Part shown: positions 28,498-37,050 of the stretch, piece after piece
Position numbering within the stretch: position 1 is the stretch's first letter
How the letters are laid out: every line of letters starts with the position of its first letter
Assembly (NCBI GenBank): GCA_015056885.1
Contig: SVFL01000005.1
Location: 1 to 64,000, forward strand
Direction: 5' to 3'
Source of the DNA: Lachnospiraceae bacterium
GTDB lineage: Bacteria; Bacillota; Clostridia; Lachnospirales; Lachnospiraceae
DNA length: 64,000 nucleotides
The notes under the pieces: generated by a model
What the model saw: only the letters and a program-made list of their open reading frames with translations
Told to the model about the DNA's origin: nothing
The model's database searches: none
Made by a program: the position numbers and the translations under genes

Positions 28498-29433
28498 CTA
28501 CTCCGTTCGTATTTTACCCTTCAAAATCAAACTGTACAAAATCTGCGAAACACTCTCCTTACGGATTCTCGCCTCCGGTGTCAAAGACAATCTGTGTGCA
28601 AATACCTGAGGTGCCACAGCTTTTACATCATCCGGCTTCACATAATCTCTTCCCTGAAGAAAAGCCTTGCTCTGAGAAGCTCTCATTAAAGCGATCAAAG
28701 CTCTGGGGCTTACTCCCAACTGAAATCGCGGCTCCTTACGGGTAAGCTCCACAATATCTTCCATATACGCCAATACCTGTTCTGTAACTTTTACAGCAGC
28801 CACCTCTTCGCGAAGCTGTATAATATCCTCTGCCTTACACACCGGTCTGACCTTGTCCACTGTAACGCCGGCAAGGTGTTTTCTTGCCATAGTCATCTCC
28901 TGTTCCCTTCCCGGATAGCCAATGGACAACCGCATCATAAAACGGTCCATCTGAGCCTCAGGCAATGGATATGTTCCTATGAATTCTACAGGATTCTGGG
29001 TTGCAATCACCATAAAAGGTCCTGGCAGCTCATACACCTTACCATCCACAGTGACACGTCCCTCTGCCATTGCCTCCAACAAACTGGCCTGTGTTTTGGG
29101 TGAAGTACGGTTAATCTCATCTGCAAGCACAATCTGATTCATAACCACACCCTTGCTATATTCAAACTCACCGGTTTTCATATTGTAAATCGATACACCG
29201 AGTACATCCCCCGGCAAAGTATCCGGTGTAAACTGAATTCTACCCAGACTGCATTCCATACTTGCCGCAAGAGCATTGGCAAGGGTAGTTTTGCCCACCC
29301 CCGGCACATCTTCCAAAAGCACATGCCCTCCTGCAAGGAGACAAATCAGCATGTTCTCCACCACCTCTTCCTTACCTACAAAAACCTCGTTAATATTTTC
29401 CTCCAGTTTCTTAATTGTTTCATAACCGCTCAC
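28498..29433 (-). CDS. MoxR-family AAA+ ATPase
   Basis: 311 aa. The AAA_3 module has Walker A EDVPGVGKTTLANALA (residues ~41-56), Walker B QIVLADEINRTSPKTQASLLEAM, sensor-1 FMVIATQNPVEFIGTYPLPEAQMDRF and a C-terminal lid with GVSPRALIALMRASQ. MoxR ATPases act as chaperone-like remodelling factors for the DUF58/VWA-type proteins encoded next to them. The start codon is GTG at 29433, with AGGA upstream inside the end of the symporter gene. It is 4 nt downstream of that gene, so the transporter may be part of the same transcript. Confidence 0.92.
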   Translation of the reverse strand: MSGYETIKKLEENINEVFVGKEEVVENMLICLLAGGHVLLEDVPGVGKTTLANALAASMECSLGRIQFTPDTLPGDVLGVSIYNMKTGEFEYSKGVVMNQIVLADEINRTSPKTQASLLEAMAEGRVTVDGKVYELPGPFMVIATQNPVEFIGTYPLPEAQMDRFMMRLSIGYPGREQEMTMARKHLAGVTVDKVRPVCKAEDIIQLREEVAAVKVTEQVLAYMEDIVELTRKEPRFQLGVSPRALIALMRASQSKAFLQGRDYVKPDDVKAVAPQVFAHRLSLTPEARIRKESVSQILYSLILKGKIRTE

Positions 29434-29437
29434 GTCC

Positions 29438-30898
29438 TCATCCTCCTCTATATTGTTTATCGTAATCTATAATCTCCTGACAAATTCCGTTTGGTTTCAT
29501 ACTTAATATCAAAACACCTATCAGATTGGGCACTGCCATCAACCCGTTACAGACATCCGAAAAATTCCATACCATCTCGAGAGAACACACCGCCCCCACA
29601 AACACAATAAGCGCATACCCAAAGCGATACCAGATATTATATTTGGTGCGACCCATAAGGTATTCAAACGCTTTTTCGCCCTGATAGGCCCAGGCAACTA
29701 TAGTAGCAAAGGCGAACAGAATAATACTTACACTGACAAACCTTGCTCCCCAAATACCGTAGGTTCCCTCAAATACCGCAATAGTAAGCTCCGTTCCGTT
29801 TAACAGACTTCCGTCAGCTCCGGTACTTCCAATCAGTCCCGAAGATATGAAAGCAAGCCCGGTTACCAGACAAATAATCATGGTATCCAAAAATACCCCC
29901 GTCATACTGATATACCCCTGTCTTACATAATCCTCTGTATCTGTAGCAGCTGCTGAAATCCCGGCAGCCCCAAGACCTGCTTCATTGGAAAAAACGCCTC
30001 TGGATACCCCCATTCGCATAGCCTGCCCCACCGACAAAGATGCCGTAGCTGTAAGATTTCCAAGAAATCCTCCGGTAACCGCCTCCGGCGCAAATGCCAT
30101 AACCAGAATCGCTCCTATCCCTACCGGCAGCCTCTCCAGATTCGCCAGAATTACACCTGTTGTACCCACAAGATAAAAAATTCCCATAACCGGCACCAGC
30201 ACCTGCGTCACCTTGGCAATGCTTCCGATTCCTCCAAGCACTACCAGAATCGTAGCAATCGTAACCACCAATCCTGACAAAGCCACCGGAACATCAAAGG
30301 TCACCCTGCACGCCTCTGCAATAGAATTGGATTGCGTCATATTCCCCATCCCCAAAGATGCCGCTACCGCAAACAGTGCATATAAAAATGCCAGAAACCG
30401 CCCCGGATACCCTTTGCTATTGCTACTTAATCGAGGAAATGCCGTTCGCAGAATATACATGGGGCCACCAACCCGCTCCCCACATTCATTATAACTGTGA
30501 TATTTTACTGCCAGCGTGCTTTCCACCAGCTTGGTCGCAAGCCCCAGCACACTGGCAGCCATCATCCAAAACAAAGCTCCCGGTCCTCCCAAAACCATAG
30601 CCGTAGCAACTCCCACTATATTCCCTGTTCCTATAGTTGCTGCAAGCTCTGTGGTAAGGGAGGCAAAAGGTGAAACGCCTCTCCCCGAGGCACCCTTGGA
30701 AGAAACATCCTTTAACGAATTGTATGACCGCTGCTTTCTCTCCGGTTCCTGACCAAACACACATCGAAGCGCGAATTTTAATCTCCTCACCGGCAAAAAT
30801 TCCAGTCTCAGCATCAGCCATATACCGGTTCCCAGCATTAGTACCAGTAGCCAGGGCCCCCATATCAATTCATCCAGCTTAGCAATCCAATCAGCCAT
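29438..30898 (-). CDS. AGCS-family sodium:alanine/glycine symporter
   Basis: 486 aa integral membrane protein with about ten to eleven helices. Family signatures include the N-terminal WGPWLLVLMLGTGIWLMLRL, SPFASLTTELAATIGTGNIVGVATA (the AGCS Na+/substrate motif), GGPMYILR and GVSRGVFSNEAGLGAA. It imports alanine, glycine or a related amino acid with Na+; the exact substrate is not decided by sequence. The ATG at 30898 is preferred over the adjacent GTG at 30901. Upstream (30,960-30,990) a TATAAT -10 is visible but no good -35. Confidence 0.93.
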   Translation of the reverse strand: MADWIAKLDELIWGPWLLVLMLGTGIWLMLRLEFLPVRRLKFALRCVFGQEPERKQRSYNSLKDVSSKGASGRGVSPFASLTTELAATIGTGNIVGVATAMVLGGPGALFWMMAASVLGLATKLVESTLAVKYHSYNECGERVGGPMYILRTAFPRLSSNSKGYPGRFLAFLYALFAVAASLGMGNMTQSNSIAEACRVTFDVPVALSGLVVTIATILVVLGGIGSIAKVTQVLVPVMGIFYLVGTTGVILANLERLPVGIGAILVMAFAPEAVTGGFLGNLTATASLSVGQAMRMGVSRGVFSNEAGLGAAGISAAATDTEDYVRQGYISMTGVFLDTMIICLVTGLAFISSGLIGSTGADGSLLNGTELTIAVFEGTYGIWGARFVSVSIILFAFATIVAWAYQGEKAFEYLMGRTKYNIWYRFGYALIVFVGAVCSLEMVWNFSDVCNGLMAVPNLIGVLILSMKPNGICQEIIDYDKQYRGG

Positions 30899-31112
30899 CA
30901 CACATCTCTTCCCTTGGAAGCTTTATCTATTGCTATGCCAGAAGTGCATGTACATATTCCCTGCTGATTCTATTATATACTTTGCGAATATACAATTCTT
31001 TAGATTTCAGGCTGTGTTTTTATTGATTTTAAGGAAAAATCAATATATTTTTAGACTTCAAACCTTACTTCAAATGCTTATCATCTAAAATTTGCAAATT
31101 TAGAACTATACG

Positions 31113-31140
31113 AAAAAAATCGGCAGTCAAACTGCCGATT
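31113..31140 (-). terminator. Terminator after mntP
   Basis: Perfect 10-bp stem AATCGGCAGT/ACTGCCGATT with a 3-nt loop, followed on the minus strand by a run of T. It begins 10 nt after the mntP stop codon. Confidence 0.9.
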
Positions 31141-31150
31141 CTTACATCAT

Positions 31151-31735
31151 TTACATTACTCCGGTAATAAATATCTCCAATCCAATCACAATCAAAATTA
31201 CACCACCAAATATGGCTGCTCTTCCTGCAAATTTGGTCCCAACCTTTCTGCCGATAATTATTCCCATCATACAGATAAAGAAAGTAACCACTGCAATAAT
31301 GAATGCACAAACAAGGGCCATTACAAATCCGTACTCCGCAATAGTAAATCCTACAGACAACGCATCAATGGAAGTTGCCACACCTTGTACCAAAAGTGCC
31401 ATGATACCCACACCACCGGCCTCTGTATCCTCTTCTTTATTCTTAATTCCGTCTAACAGCATCTTGCCACCGATAAAAACAAGAAGCACCAACGCAATCC
31501 AGGGAATAAACTGCTCAAAAGATTGAAAATACTGTACAATCGTATGTACACATACCCATCCTATCATAGGCATCAATGCCTGAAAGAAAGCAAAAACTGC
31601 GGCTACACCACACATCTTGCTCCTTTTCATATTCGGCTCATTTAAGCCATTTGCCAAAGACACCGAGAAGGCATCCATCGCCAAACCCACCCCTAAAAGT
31701 GCGCTGTTAAAGAAAAACAACATGTTCCACTCCAT
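31151..31735 (-). CDS. mntP: Manganese efflux pump
   Basis: 194 aa with six membrane helices, the size and topology of MntP/YebN. Both family Asp motifs are present: GLAMDAFSVSLANG near residue 17 and TSIDALSVGFTIAEYG near residue 120. It exports Mn2+ across the cytoplasmic membrane to prevent toxicity. The start at 31735 has GGAGG 9 nt upstream. Assignment is reinforced by the Mn2+-sensing riboswitch in its leader. A 214-bp inverted repeat lies between that riboswitch and the ribosome site, which is unusual. Confidence 0.95.
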   Translation of the reverse strand: MEWNMLFFFNSALLGVGLAMDAFSVSLANGLNEPNMKRSKMCGVAAVFAFFQALMPMIGWVCVHTIVQYFQSFEQFIPWIALVLLVFIGGKMLLDGIKNKEEDTEAGGVGIMALLVQGVATSIDALSVGFTIAEYGFVMALVCAFIIAVVTFFICMMGIIIGRKVGTKFAGRAAIFGGVILIVIGLEIFITGVM

Positions 31736-31766
31736 TTCAAAAAACCTCCAAAAAATATTTTTATTA

Positions 31767-31980
31767 TCCCGATTCTTTTATTTGTGGCTGCAGCATTGTG
31801 CAATGTCGATTCGACTCCATATACCATACCACGGAACGTTTCCACTCCGTGAAAAACGCAGCGGTACATAGGGCTGTAAAGTACACAGCCCAAATACCGG
31901 CGTTTTTCAAGGTCTCGTGGTATGGTATATGGAGCCGAATCGACTATACATACTCATAGCCACAAATAAAAGAATCGGGA
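31767..31980. repeat. 214-bp near-perfect inverted repeat in the mntP leader
   Basis: Outer arms of 23 bp are identical (31767-31789 and 31958-31980). Inner arms of 27 bp differ at one base (31806-31832 and 31917-31943). A shared GAAAAACGC lies further in, and a central GGGCTGT/ACAGCCC hairpin caps the structure. A smaller CACGGA/TCCGTG hairpin sits in one arm. No gene fits inside. No target-site duplication was visible. It could be a MITE-like insertion or a functional long hairpin. Confidence 0.85.
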
Positions 31981-31988
31981 AAGCACAT

Positions 31989-32021
31989 AAAAAAACCAAG
32001 TACAGTGTGAACTATACTTGG
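31989..32021 (-). terminator. Riboswitch-controlled terminator
   Basis: On the minus strand CCAAGTATAGT pairs with ACTGTACTTGG (11 bp including one U-G) around a UCAC loop, followed by seven T (31995-31989). Its 5' half contains GTATAGTTCA, complementary to TGAACTATAC at 32059-32050, giving an alternative antiterminator. Confidence 0.85.
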
Positions 32022-32092
32022 TGGAATCCTGCAGATAGATAGACTTCATGTATAGTTCATAATACAAATAGAATACTATTCGTAATGTCCGG

Positions 32093-32185
32093 CTATACAT
32101 GAGTCTCGCGATTTAAAACAAGCCAGACCTTGCGGCCAGTATGTTGACTTGCTACGTTTAACGCTCGCTACTCCCTCATGAGGTT
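32093..32185 (-). promoter_or_regulatory. yybP-ykoY Mn2+ riboswitch
   Basis: On the minus strand the conserved elements appear in order: GGGAGTAGC, GTCAACATACTG, a GGCCGCAAGGTC hairpin segment and CGCGAGAC, with P1 formed by CATGA and TCATG. These match the yybP-ykoY class, which binds Mn2+ and usually turns expression on. The P1 3' strand TCATGTATAG can otherwise pair with CTATACATGA (32055-32046). That pairing would free the terminator, giving a complete on-switch. Confidence 0.93.
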
Positions 32186-32199
32186 ATTTTATTGATAAT

Positions 32200-32228
32200 A
32201 TTTAATCATTAATTATTTGTTATGTCAA
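32200..32228 (-). promoter_or_regulatory. Sigma-A promoter of mntP
   Basis: The -35 TTGACA (32228-32223) and -10 TTAAAT (32205-32200) have a 17-nt spacer. Transcription would begin near 32193, just before the riboswitch. Confidence 0.65.
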
Positions 32229-32305
32229 GAACAAATTCCATTTTTCTCCAAAACGGCAAACAACAGAAAATACATTTAGGCTTTTTGTGTTGCACAAACT
32301 ACAAT

Positions 32306-32336
32306 AATCGCCGATTCCCATCAGGAACCGGCGATT
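32306..32336 (-). terminator. Stem-loop after cotJC, probable terminator
   Basis: A 13-bp stem (AATCGCCGGTTCC against GGAATCGGCGATT, one G-U) with a 5-nt loop lies 11 nt after the cotJC stop. The following T tract is weak, so termination may be partial or the stem may protect the mRNA end. Confidence 0.6.
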
Positions 32337-32346
32337 ATATATATCA

Positions 32347-32958
32347 TTATTTACAGCTTTCACACATATCAAATCCGGGATTAAACGCATAAAAATTCTT
32401 GGAGTTCAAGCCATCCTGTGTCATGCGCAAAGCCTCTCCAAAACGTTGAAAATGCACAATTTCGCGCTGTCTTAAGAACTTGATTGGCTCACATACATCC
32501 GGATCCTTAATCAAGCGAAGAATATTGTCATAAGTGGAACGGGCTTTCTGTTCAGCAGCCATATCCTCCACCAAGTCAGTAATGACATCACCCTTCACCT
32601 GAAATTCACATGCATTGAAAGGTACTCCTCCTGCAGCCTGAGGCCACACACCAAGGGTGTGATCCACATAATATTTATCAAAACCACTCTTCTCAATTTC
32701 TTCCATAGAAAGATTTCTGGTCAGCTGATGCACAATGGCCCCCACCATCTCGAGGTGAGCCAGTTCTTCTGTGCCGATATCGGTTAAAAGCCCTGCCACT
32801 CTTCTGTCCGTCACAGAATATCTCTGAGACAAATATCGCATGCTTGCTGCCAATTCACCATCAGGTCCTCCAAACTGAGATATAATTACCTGAGCCAGTT
32901 TAGCATTGGGCTCTTTGATATTTACCGGAAACTGCAATCGCTTCTCATAACTCCACAT
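32347..32958 (-). CDS. cotJC: Spore coat protein CotJC (manganese-catalase-like)
   Basis: 203 aa, ferritin-like Mn-catalase fold. MWSYEKRLQFPVNIKEPN opens the protein as in known CotJC. The di-metal ligands sit in GGPDGELAASMRYLSQRY, DIGTEELAHLEMVGAIVHQL, DMAAEQKARSTYDNIL and REIVHFQRFGEAL. CotJC is a coat component made in the mother cell and may detoxify peroxide. The start at 32958 is behind AAGGAG and overlaps the cotJB stop by one base (TAATG); a longer frame to 33006 lies within cotJB and is rejected. Confidence 0.93.
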   Translation of the reverse strand: MWSYEKRLQFPVNIKEPNAKLAQVIISQFGGPDGELAASMRYLSQRYSVTDRRVAGLLTDIGTEELAHLEMVGAIVHQLTRNLSMEEIEKSGFDKYYVDHTLGVWPQAAGGVPFNACEFQVKGDVITDLVEDMAAEQKARSTYDNILRLIKDPDVCEPIKFLRQREIVHFQRFGEALRMTQDGLNSKNFYAFNPGFDMCESCK

Positions 32959-33212
32959 TATCCACACACTCCTTCCCAAGGCAGAGGCGCGTCGCCCCAT
33001 CTCCATTTATGCTCACTCTCGGCGAAGTCCAACTTCAGCGGATAATAGGTTTTTGAAAACTCTTTTTTCAACTGCATATTCATGCGGCTGTAGTGGTTAA
33101 AATACTCCATTGCACTTTGATCACAGGAATGTGTATCCAAAAAAAGCGCCAGCTCTACCACAGTAAAATCTACAATACCAATGTCTTTGAGCAACTGTTC
33201 TCTGTTATTCAT
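32958..33212 (-). CDS. cotJB: Spore coat protein CotJB
   Basis: 84 aa, normal CotJB length. Family features are IGIVDFTVVELALFLDTHSCDQSAMEYFNHY, PLKLDF and the C-terminal WRWGDAPLPWEG. The ATG at 33212 follows GGAAGGAG by 9 nt and shares a base with the cotJA stop; an ATG at 33221 would overlap the ribosome site. Together with CotJA and CotJC it forms the inner coat CotJ complex. Confidence 0.92.
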   Translation of the reverse strand: MNNREQLLKDIGIVDFTVVELALFLDTHSCDQSAMEYFNHYSRMNMQLKKEFSKTYYPLKLDFAESEHKWRWGDAPLPWEGVCG

Positions 33213-33394
33213 TATACACATCTCCTTCCTGTAAACGGTTTGTTCAACTCCGGAAAGATTGTGCCAATACAGTATGCTTTTTCTAAATCTTCGTAAACGC
33301 CCTTAAAACACTGCCAGGGCACATACGCCATACCAATGGGGAATTTATCACTCTGCCCGTCGAAACAGCATTCTTCAACTCTGATGTCCTGCAT
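33212..33394 (-). CDS. cotJA: Spore coat associated protein CotJA
   Basis: 60 aa with the CotJA core FPIGMAYVPWQ and YCIGTIFPELNKPFTG. It is the first gene of cotJABC and is required for CotJC assembly into the coat in Bacillus. Genes in the operon overlap by single bases, implying coupled translation. Expression is expected in the mother cell under sigma-E. Confidence 0.92.
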   Translation of the reverse strand: MQDIRVEECCFDGQSDKFPIGMAYVPWQCFKGVYEDLEKAYCIGTIFPELNKPFTGRRCV

Positions 33395-33407
33395 AAAGCC
33401 TTCCTCT

Positions 33408-33438
33408 CATACTATAATTGTTATTAATATATAGTATG
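33408..33438 (-). promoter_or_regulatory. Palindromic cotJ promoter region
   Basis: A 31-bp palindrome-flanked stretch with CATACTATA and TATAGTATG arms lies between degV and cotJA. On the minus strand CATACTAT resembles a sigma-E -10 (CATACAnT); a fitting -35 is weak. The palindrome could alternatively be a regulator site such as SpoIIID or a small terminator of degV. Confidence 0.4.
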
Positions 33439-33461
33439 AATTTGGGACTATTTTGTGCAGA

Positions 33462-34328
33462 TTATCTGTTCATTCCCATAAAGAATAATGCAATCATTCC
33501 GGGGCCGGTATGTGCACCGATAACAGGACCTAAATCATTAATCATAATATTTTCAATACCAAAGCGCTCACGAATCATGTTACGTACAAATGTTGCATCT
33601 TCCAATGCATCTCCGTGACTAATCATAACAATATCATTCTTAGGAGAATATCCTGAAGTCTTCTGTTCCATATAATCTACCAGGAAGGTCAATGCTTTTT
33701 TACGGCCACGTATCTTATCGAAGTTAAACAACTGTCCCTGATTATCTACATGAATAACGGGTTTTATTCCTGCCAAAGTACCAAGAATCGCAGATGCCTT
33801 GCTCACTCGACCACCTCTGTGCAAATGATTCAAATCGTCCACAGTTAAGATATGCACAACATTTTTCTTATTGGTTTCTATCCATTCAGCAACTTCATCT
33901 ATACTTTTACCCTGATCTCTCATTTGCGCAGCTTTATATACAAGAAGCCCTTCTCCCATAGATGCACAGAGTGTATCTATCACAATAATACGGCATTCAG
34001 GATGTTCTGCCATAACTTCTTCTGCCGCCATTTTAGTATTATTGTAACTACCGCTCAGTCCGGAAGAAAAACACAAATGCAAAATCTCATTATGCTGTCG
34101 TCCAATTAATCCTTCAAAGAACGTTTTTGCCTCCTGGGGATTAATCTGTGATGTTGTAGGCATCTTACCATCACGCATCATCTTAAAAAAAGCCTTAGAG
34201 GATATATTTAATCCTTGACCATAAGTCCTTCCATCCACAATATAACTGAGATTAATACAACGAATCTTATTTAATTCCAAATAATCCTCCGGCAAATCTG
34301 CAGTACTGTCCGTAGTCAATTTAAACAT
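33462..34328 (-). CDS. DegV-family fatty-acid-binding protein
   Basis: 288 aa. DegV/FakB-type protein binding a fatty acid head group and delivering it to a kinase. Motifs are FKLTTDSTADLPEDY at the N terminus, PTTSQINPQEA, LCFSSGLSGSYNNTKMAAEE, RVSKASAILGTLAGIKPVIHV and the C-terminal IGAHTGPGMIALFF. The start at 34328 lies behind GGAGG; upstream codons to 34397 lack the conserved fold and are rejected. It is a single cytosolic domain. Whether it is a FakB or another DegV paralogue cannot be told. Confidence 0.9.
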   Translation of the reverse strand: MFKLTTDSTADLPEDYLELNKIRCINLSYIVDGRTYGQGLNISSKAFFKMMRDGKMPTTSQINPQEAKTFFEGLIGRQHNEILHLCFSSGLSGSYNNTKMAAEEVMAEHPECRIIVIDTLCASMGEGLLVYKAAQMRDQGKSIDEVAEWIETNKKNVVHILTVDDLNHLHRGGRVSKASAILGTLAGIKPVIHVDNQGQLFNFDKIRGRKKALTFLVDYMEQKTSGYSPKNDIVMISHGDALEDATFVRNMIRERFGIENIMINDLGPVIGAHTGPGMIALFFMGMNR

Positions 34329-34434
34329 ATTTTCATCCTCCTTTTCTCCATCATTCTTCTCTTTGTTAATTATATCACAAACCCGCTTTGTATGCAACTC
34401 TATTCCTTAAGTTTTATATTATATATTTACAAAA

Positions 34435-35859
34435 TCACTTTCTCTTATTTTGTATCGTCCCGGGCATTCGTTTTCTGAACAAAATATCAGCTAGTTTTTT
34501 ACTATCAAAAGGTATCAATGGATATACATAACTTCTGTGTGATACAGTCCGATTCAGCAGGATAGACAAGATAAATATTCCTATACCTGAAATATATCCA
34601 TACAAACCAAATATCGCTGTCAGAATCAGATTCAGAATGCGCATGAATTTAAGCGCATAACTGAGTTCAAAATTGGCCTGTGTATAATTAGCAATGGCAA
34701 CGAATGCCATATACAACATGACCTCTGCACTAAACCAGCCGGAGTTTACCGAAAATTCACCAAGTACAAGTGCTGCCATAACACTTAATGGAGTGCTGAG
34801 CATATTAGGTGTACTGATTGCAGCAAGCTTCAATCCGTCAATGGCAAGTTCCAATATCAAAAACTGCCATAAAAGAGGTATATTGGGTGTCTCCTTCAAC
34901 ATAATAAACTCAAACCCCTGTGGGACAAGCTGCGGATGATTCATCAACAACAGAAAAGTTGGCGTCATCAAATACGTAAGAAGCGCAATTAAAAAACGTG
35001 TAAGGCGTAAATAAGTTCCCGTTATCGGCGGAAAATAATAATCATCAGCCTCATCAATCACATCAAAAATAGTAGTTGGTATCACCATTGCCGATGGAGA
35101 CGTATCTACCAACACTACAATATTGCCTTCTAAAATCTGAGCAGCAGCCGTGTCCGGTCTTTCCGTATATTTAAATTTCGGAAAAGGATTAAACCATTTT
35201 CTCTTATAAACAGCCTCCGCAAGGCTTTCCTGATTCATAGTCAACGCCTCTGCCTGAATACTGTTAATCTTTCCTCTCAATTCATTCAGATATTCCTTGT
35301 CTACACGGTCATCCATATAGCAAAGTACAATGTCTGTATGAGAACTTTTTCCTACATTCAAAAGTTCCATCCGAAGCTTTTCACTGCGAATTCTGCGACG
35401 TATCAATGCAGTATTAAACACAATCGTCTCCACAAAACCATCCTTAGAGCCGCGAAGCGCTCTGTCCTTGGCCGGCTCTTCTACACTTCGGGAAGGATAA
35501 GTTCTTGTATCAATCAATATCGCCTGCTCATATCCCTCTACCAATAAAACAAACATCCCCGACAACAAAGATACAAGGATATTGGAATAATCACTCTCTG
35601 TTGTAACCTCAATATGAGGAATGTACGACTTTACAAGTCCTGCCGCATCCTTTGGCACATCCTGAGCATTCATATCCATAAAATATTGCAATATTTTCTG
35701 TAGCAAATCATCCTTACAAAATCCATCAATCAAATACATACAGGCATCTTTATCACCTATACTCATGGTGCGATGCACCACATCAAAATTCTGCTCTACT
35801 CCCAAAATCCGATTCAAGTAATCCATATTCTGAGATAAACTGACGGACACTTTTTCCAT
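34435..35859 (-). CDS. GerA-family spore germination protein (GerA/SpoVAF type)
   Basis: 474 aa. The N-terminal ~230 residues are a soluble domain (GDKDACMYLIDGFCKDDLLQ, then SLLSGMFVLLVEGYEQAILIDTR and SVEEPAKDRALRGSKDGFVETI). The C-terminal half holds about five membrane helices with DEADDYYFPPITGTYLRLTRF, PQGFEFIMLKETPNIPLLWQ and ISTPNMLSTPLSVMAALVLGEF. These are hallmarks of GerA A-subunits and SpoVAF, inner-spore-membrane proteins for germinant response. No B or C subunit genes adjoin, which favours a stand-alone SpoVAF-like member. The start has GGGAGG 6 nt upstream. Confidence 0.88.
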   Translation of the reverse strand: MEKVSVSLSQNMDYLNRILGVEQNFDVVHRTMSIGDKDACMYLIDGFCKDDLLQKILQYFMDMNAQDVPKDAAGLVKSYIPHIEVTTESDYSNILVSLLSGMFVLLVEGYEQAILIDTRTYPSRSVEEPAKDRALRGSKDGFVETIVFNTALIRRRIRSEKLRMELLNVGKSSHTDIVLCYMDDRVDKEYLNELRGKINSIQAEALTMNQESLAEAVYKRKWFNPFPKFKYTERPDTAAAQILEGNIVVLVDTSPSAMVIPTTIFDVIDEADDYYFPPITGTYLRLTRFLIALLTYLMTPTFLLLMNHPQLVPQGFEFIMLKETPNIPLLWQFLILELAIDGLKLAAISTPNMLSTPLSVMAALVLGEFSVNSGWFSAEVMLYMAFVAIANYTQANFELSYALKFMRILNLILTAIFGLYGYISGIGIFILSILLNRTVSHRSYVYPLIPFDSKKLADILFRKRMPGTIQNKRK

Positions 35860-35928
35860 AAAAAACCTCCCGAATCACACTTATTTACTTAGTGTCACCC
35901 GGAAGGATTCTAATTATTCTGTCTAAAG

Positions 35929-36447
35929 CTATACACTCGTCGTAGTGCTTCCAAAACCACCGTTTCTCACGCCGTCAGCCTCATCATCTACCGTAATACC
36001 ATATTCCAGAAAAATTCCCTGAACTACACCTGTACCTGCATTCACATCTACCGTTCTTCCTTCATTGGAATCATTGGTCAGCTTTAAGAAAATATGTCCC
36101 TCATTATCAGAATTGAAATAGTCACTGTCGATAATACCCACAGTGTTGTTCATCTGCAAACGGAACTTAAAACCCAAACCACTTCTGGGATAAAGCTTCA
36201 GCACCCAGTTTTCATCCATTTTAGCACGGATTCCTGTAGGAATCTTAATGGTAGCACCGGGCGGAAGAGAAAATGCAAAGGGGGCATAAAAATCATATCC
36301 TGCACTTCCCTTCGTAGCACGTTTCGGTAAACTTAAGGATTCATACATATCTCTGATATCCTCCTCCGTGTACTGGGGAAAATCCTCCTTCATGGCATTG
36401 ACAAAATTCTCTTCACTTACTTTAAAAAACTGTGCAATTCTCTGCAT
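35929..36447 (-). CDS. dut: dUTP diphosphatase (trimeric dUTPase family)
   Basis: 172 aa. It hydrolyses dUTP to dUMP and PPi. The five dUTPase motifs are recognisable: KGSAGYDFYAP (1), LYPRSGLGFKF (2), NNTVGIIDSDYF (3), TGVVQGIFLEYG (4) and NGGFGSTTTS (5, closing the active site). The start at 36447 follows AAGGAG; a longer frame to 36498 overlaps nrdG and is not used. It has an N-terminal extension of ~45 residues relative to short bacterial dUTPases. Position directly after nrdDG links it to dNTP supply. Confidence 0.9.
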   Translation of the reverse strand: MQRIAQFFKVSEENFVNAMKEDFPQYTEEDIRDMYESLSLPKRATKGSAGYDFYAPFAFSLPPGATIKIPTGIRAKMDENWVLKLYPRSGLGFKFRLQMNNTVGIIDSDYFNSDNEGHIFLKLTNDSNEGRTVDVNAGTGVVQGIFLEYGITVDDEADGVRNGGFGSTTTSV

Positions 36448-36475
36448 ACTAATCTCCTTATGTAAATACGTGAAT

Positions 36476-37048
36476 TTACAAAACACAGGATGTAACACCT
36501 GCGCTCTTTACAGGCGCATACATTTTAGCATCCCTGGGATCGGAATAATCCGGACAATGAAGAACCGGACGGGTAGGATCTGTCTGTTTCAAGGTTTTCT
36601 TCACGTCAATTACACGCTGATTACGACTGCCCTTCCAAAGAAGCTTAACATCTTTCTCCTCCACGTGGAATTCCCCATCCACTACCACATCCACATACTG
36701 CATCATGGGATAATGAAGAATATTTTCCCAGCTGTCGCCTGTGTACAGCCAAATCGTTTTATCCGGATACTTCTGTTTAATCTCTTCCATAAATCCTCTT
36801 ACATCCAGTCGATTGGCCGGATGTAAGGGATCTCCTCCTGAAAATGTAATTCCCGAAATATATGATTTGTCTAACTGTTCAAAAACTTCCGCCTTAGCGG
36901 CTTCATCAAATAAAAGTCCTCCGTCAGGATCCCATGTAACAGGATTCTGACACCCCTTACAGCAATGATTGCAACCGGCAACCCAAAGTACCACTCTCAG
37001 TCCGTCACCGTTTAACATATCATCCTTCGTTATGTTGTGATATCTCAT
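36476..37048 (-). CDS. nrdG: Anaerobic ribonucleotide reductase activating enzyme
   Basis: 190 aa radical-SAM activase that installs the glycyl radical on NrdD. The CX3CX2C iron-sulfur motif lies in VAGCNHCCKGCQNPVTW (residues ~24-40). GITFSGGDPLHPANR carries the SAM-binding GGD motif. The gene starts 2 nt after nrdD ends and is followed after 28 nt by dut. It shares the nrdD promoter and NrdR control. Confidence 0.95.
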   Translation of the reverse strand: MRYHNITKDDMLNGDGLRVVLWVAGCNHCCKGCQNPVTWDPDGGLLFDEAAKAEVFEQLDKSYISGITFSGGDPLHPANRLDVRGFMEEIKQKYPDKTIWLYTGDSWENILHYPMMQYVDVVVDGEFHVEEKDVKLLWKGSRNQRVIDVKKTLKQTDPTRPVLHCPDYSDPRDAKMYAPVKSAGVTSCVL

Positions 37049-37050
37049 TC

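Noticed and set aside
31022..31044. TTGATTTT/AAAATCAA inverted repeat between mntP and the symporter gene
   Set aside because: Short AT-only stem without T tract or promoter association; no function can be supported.
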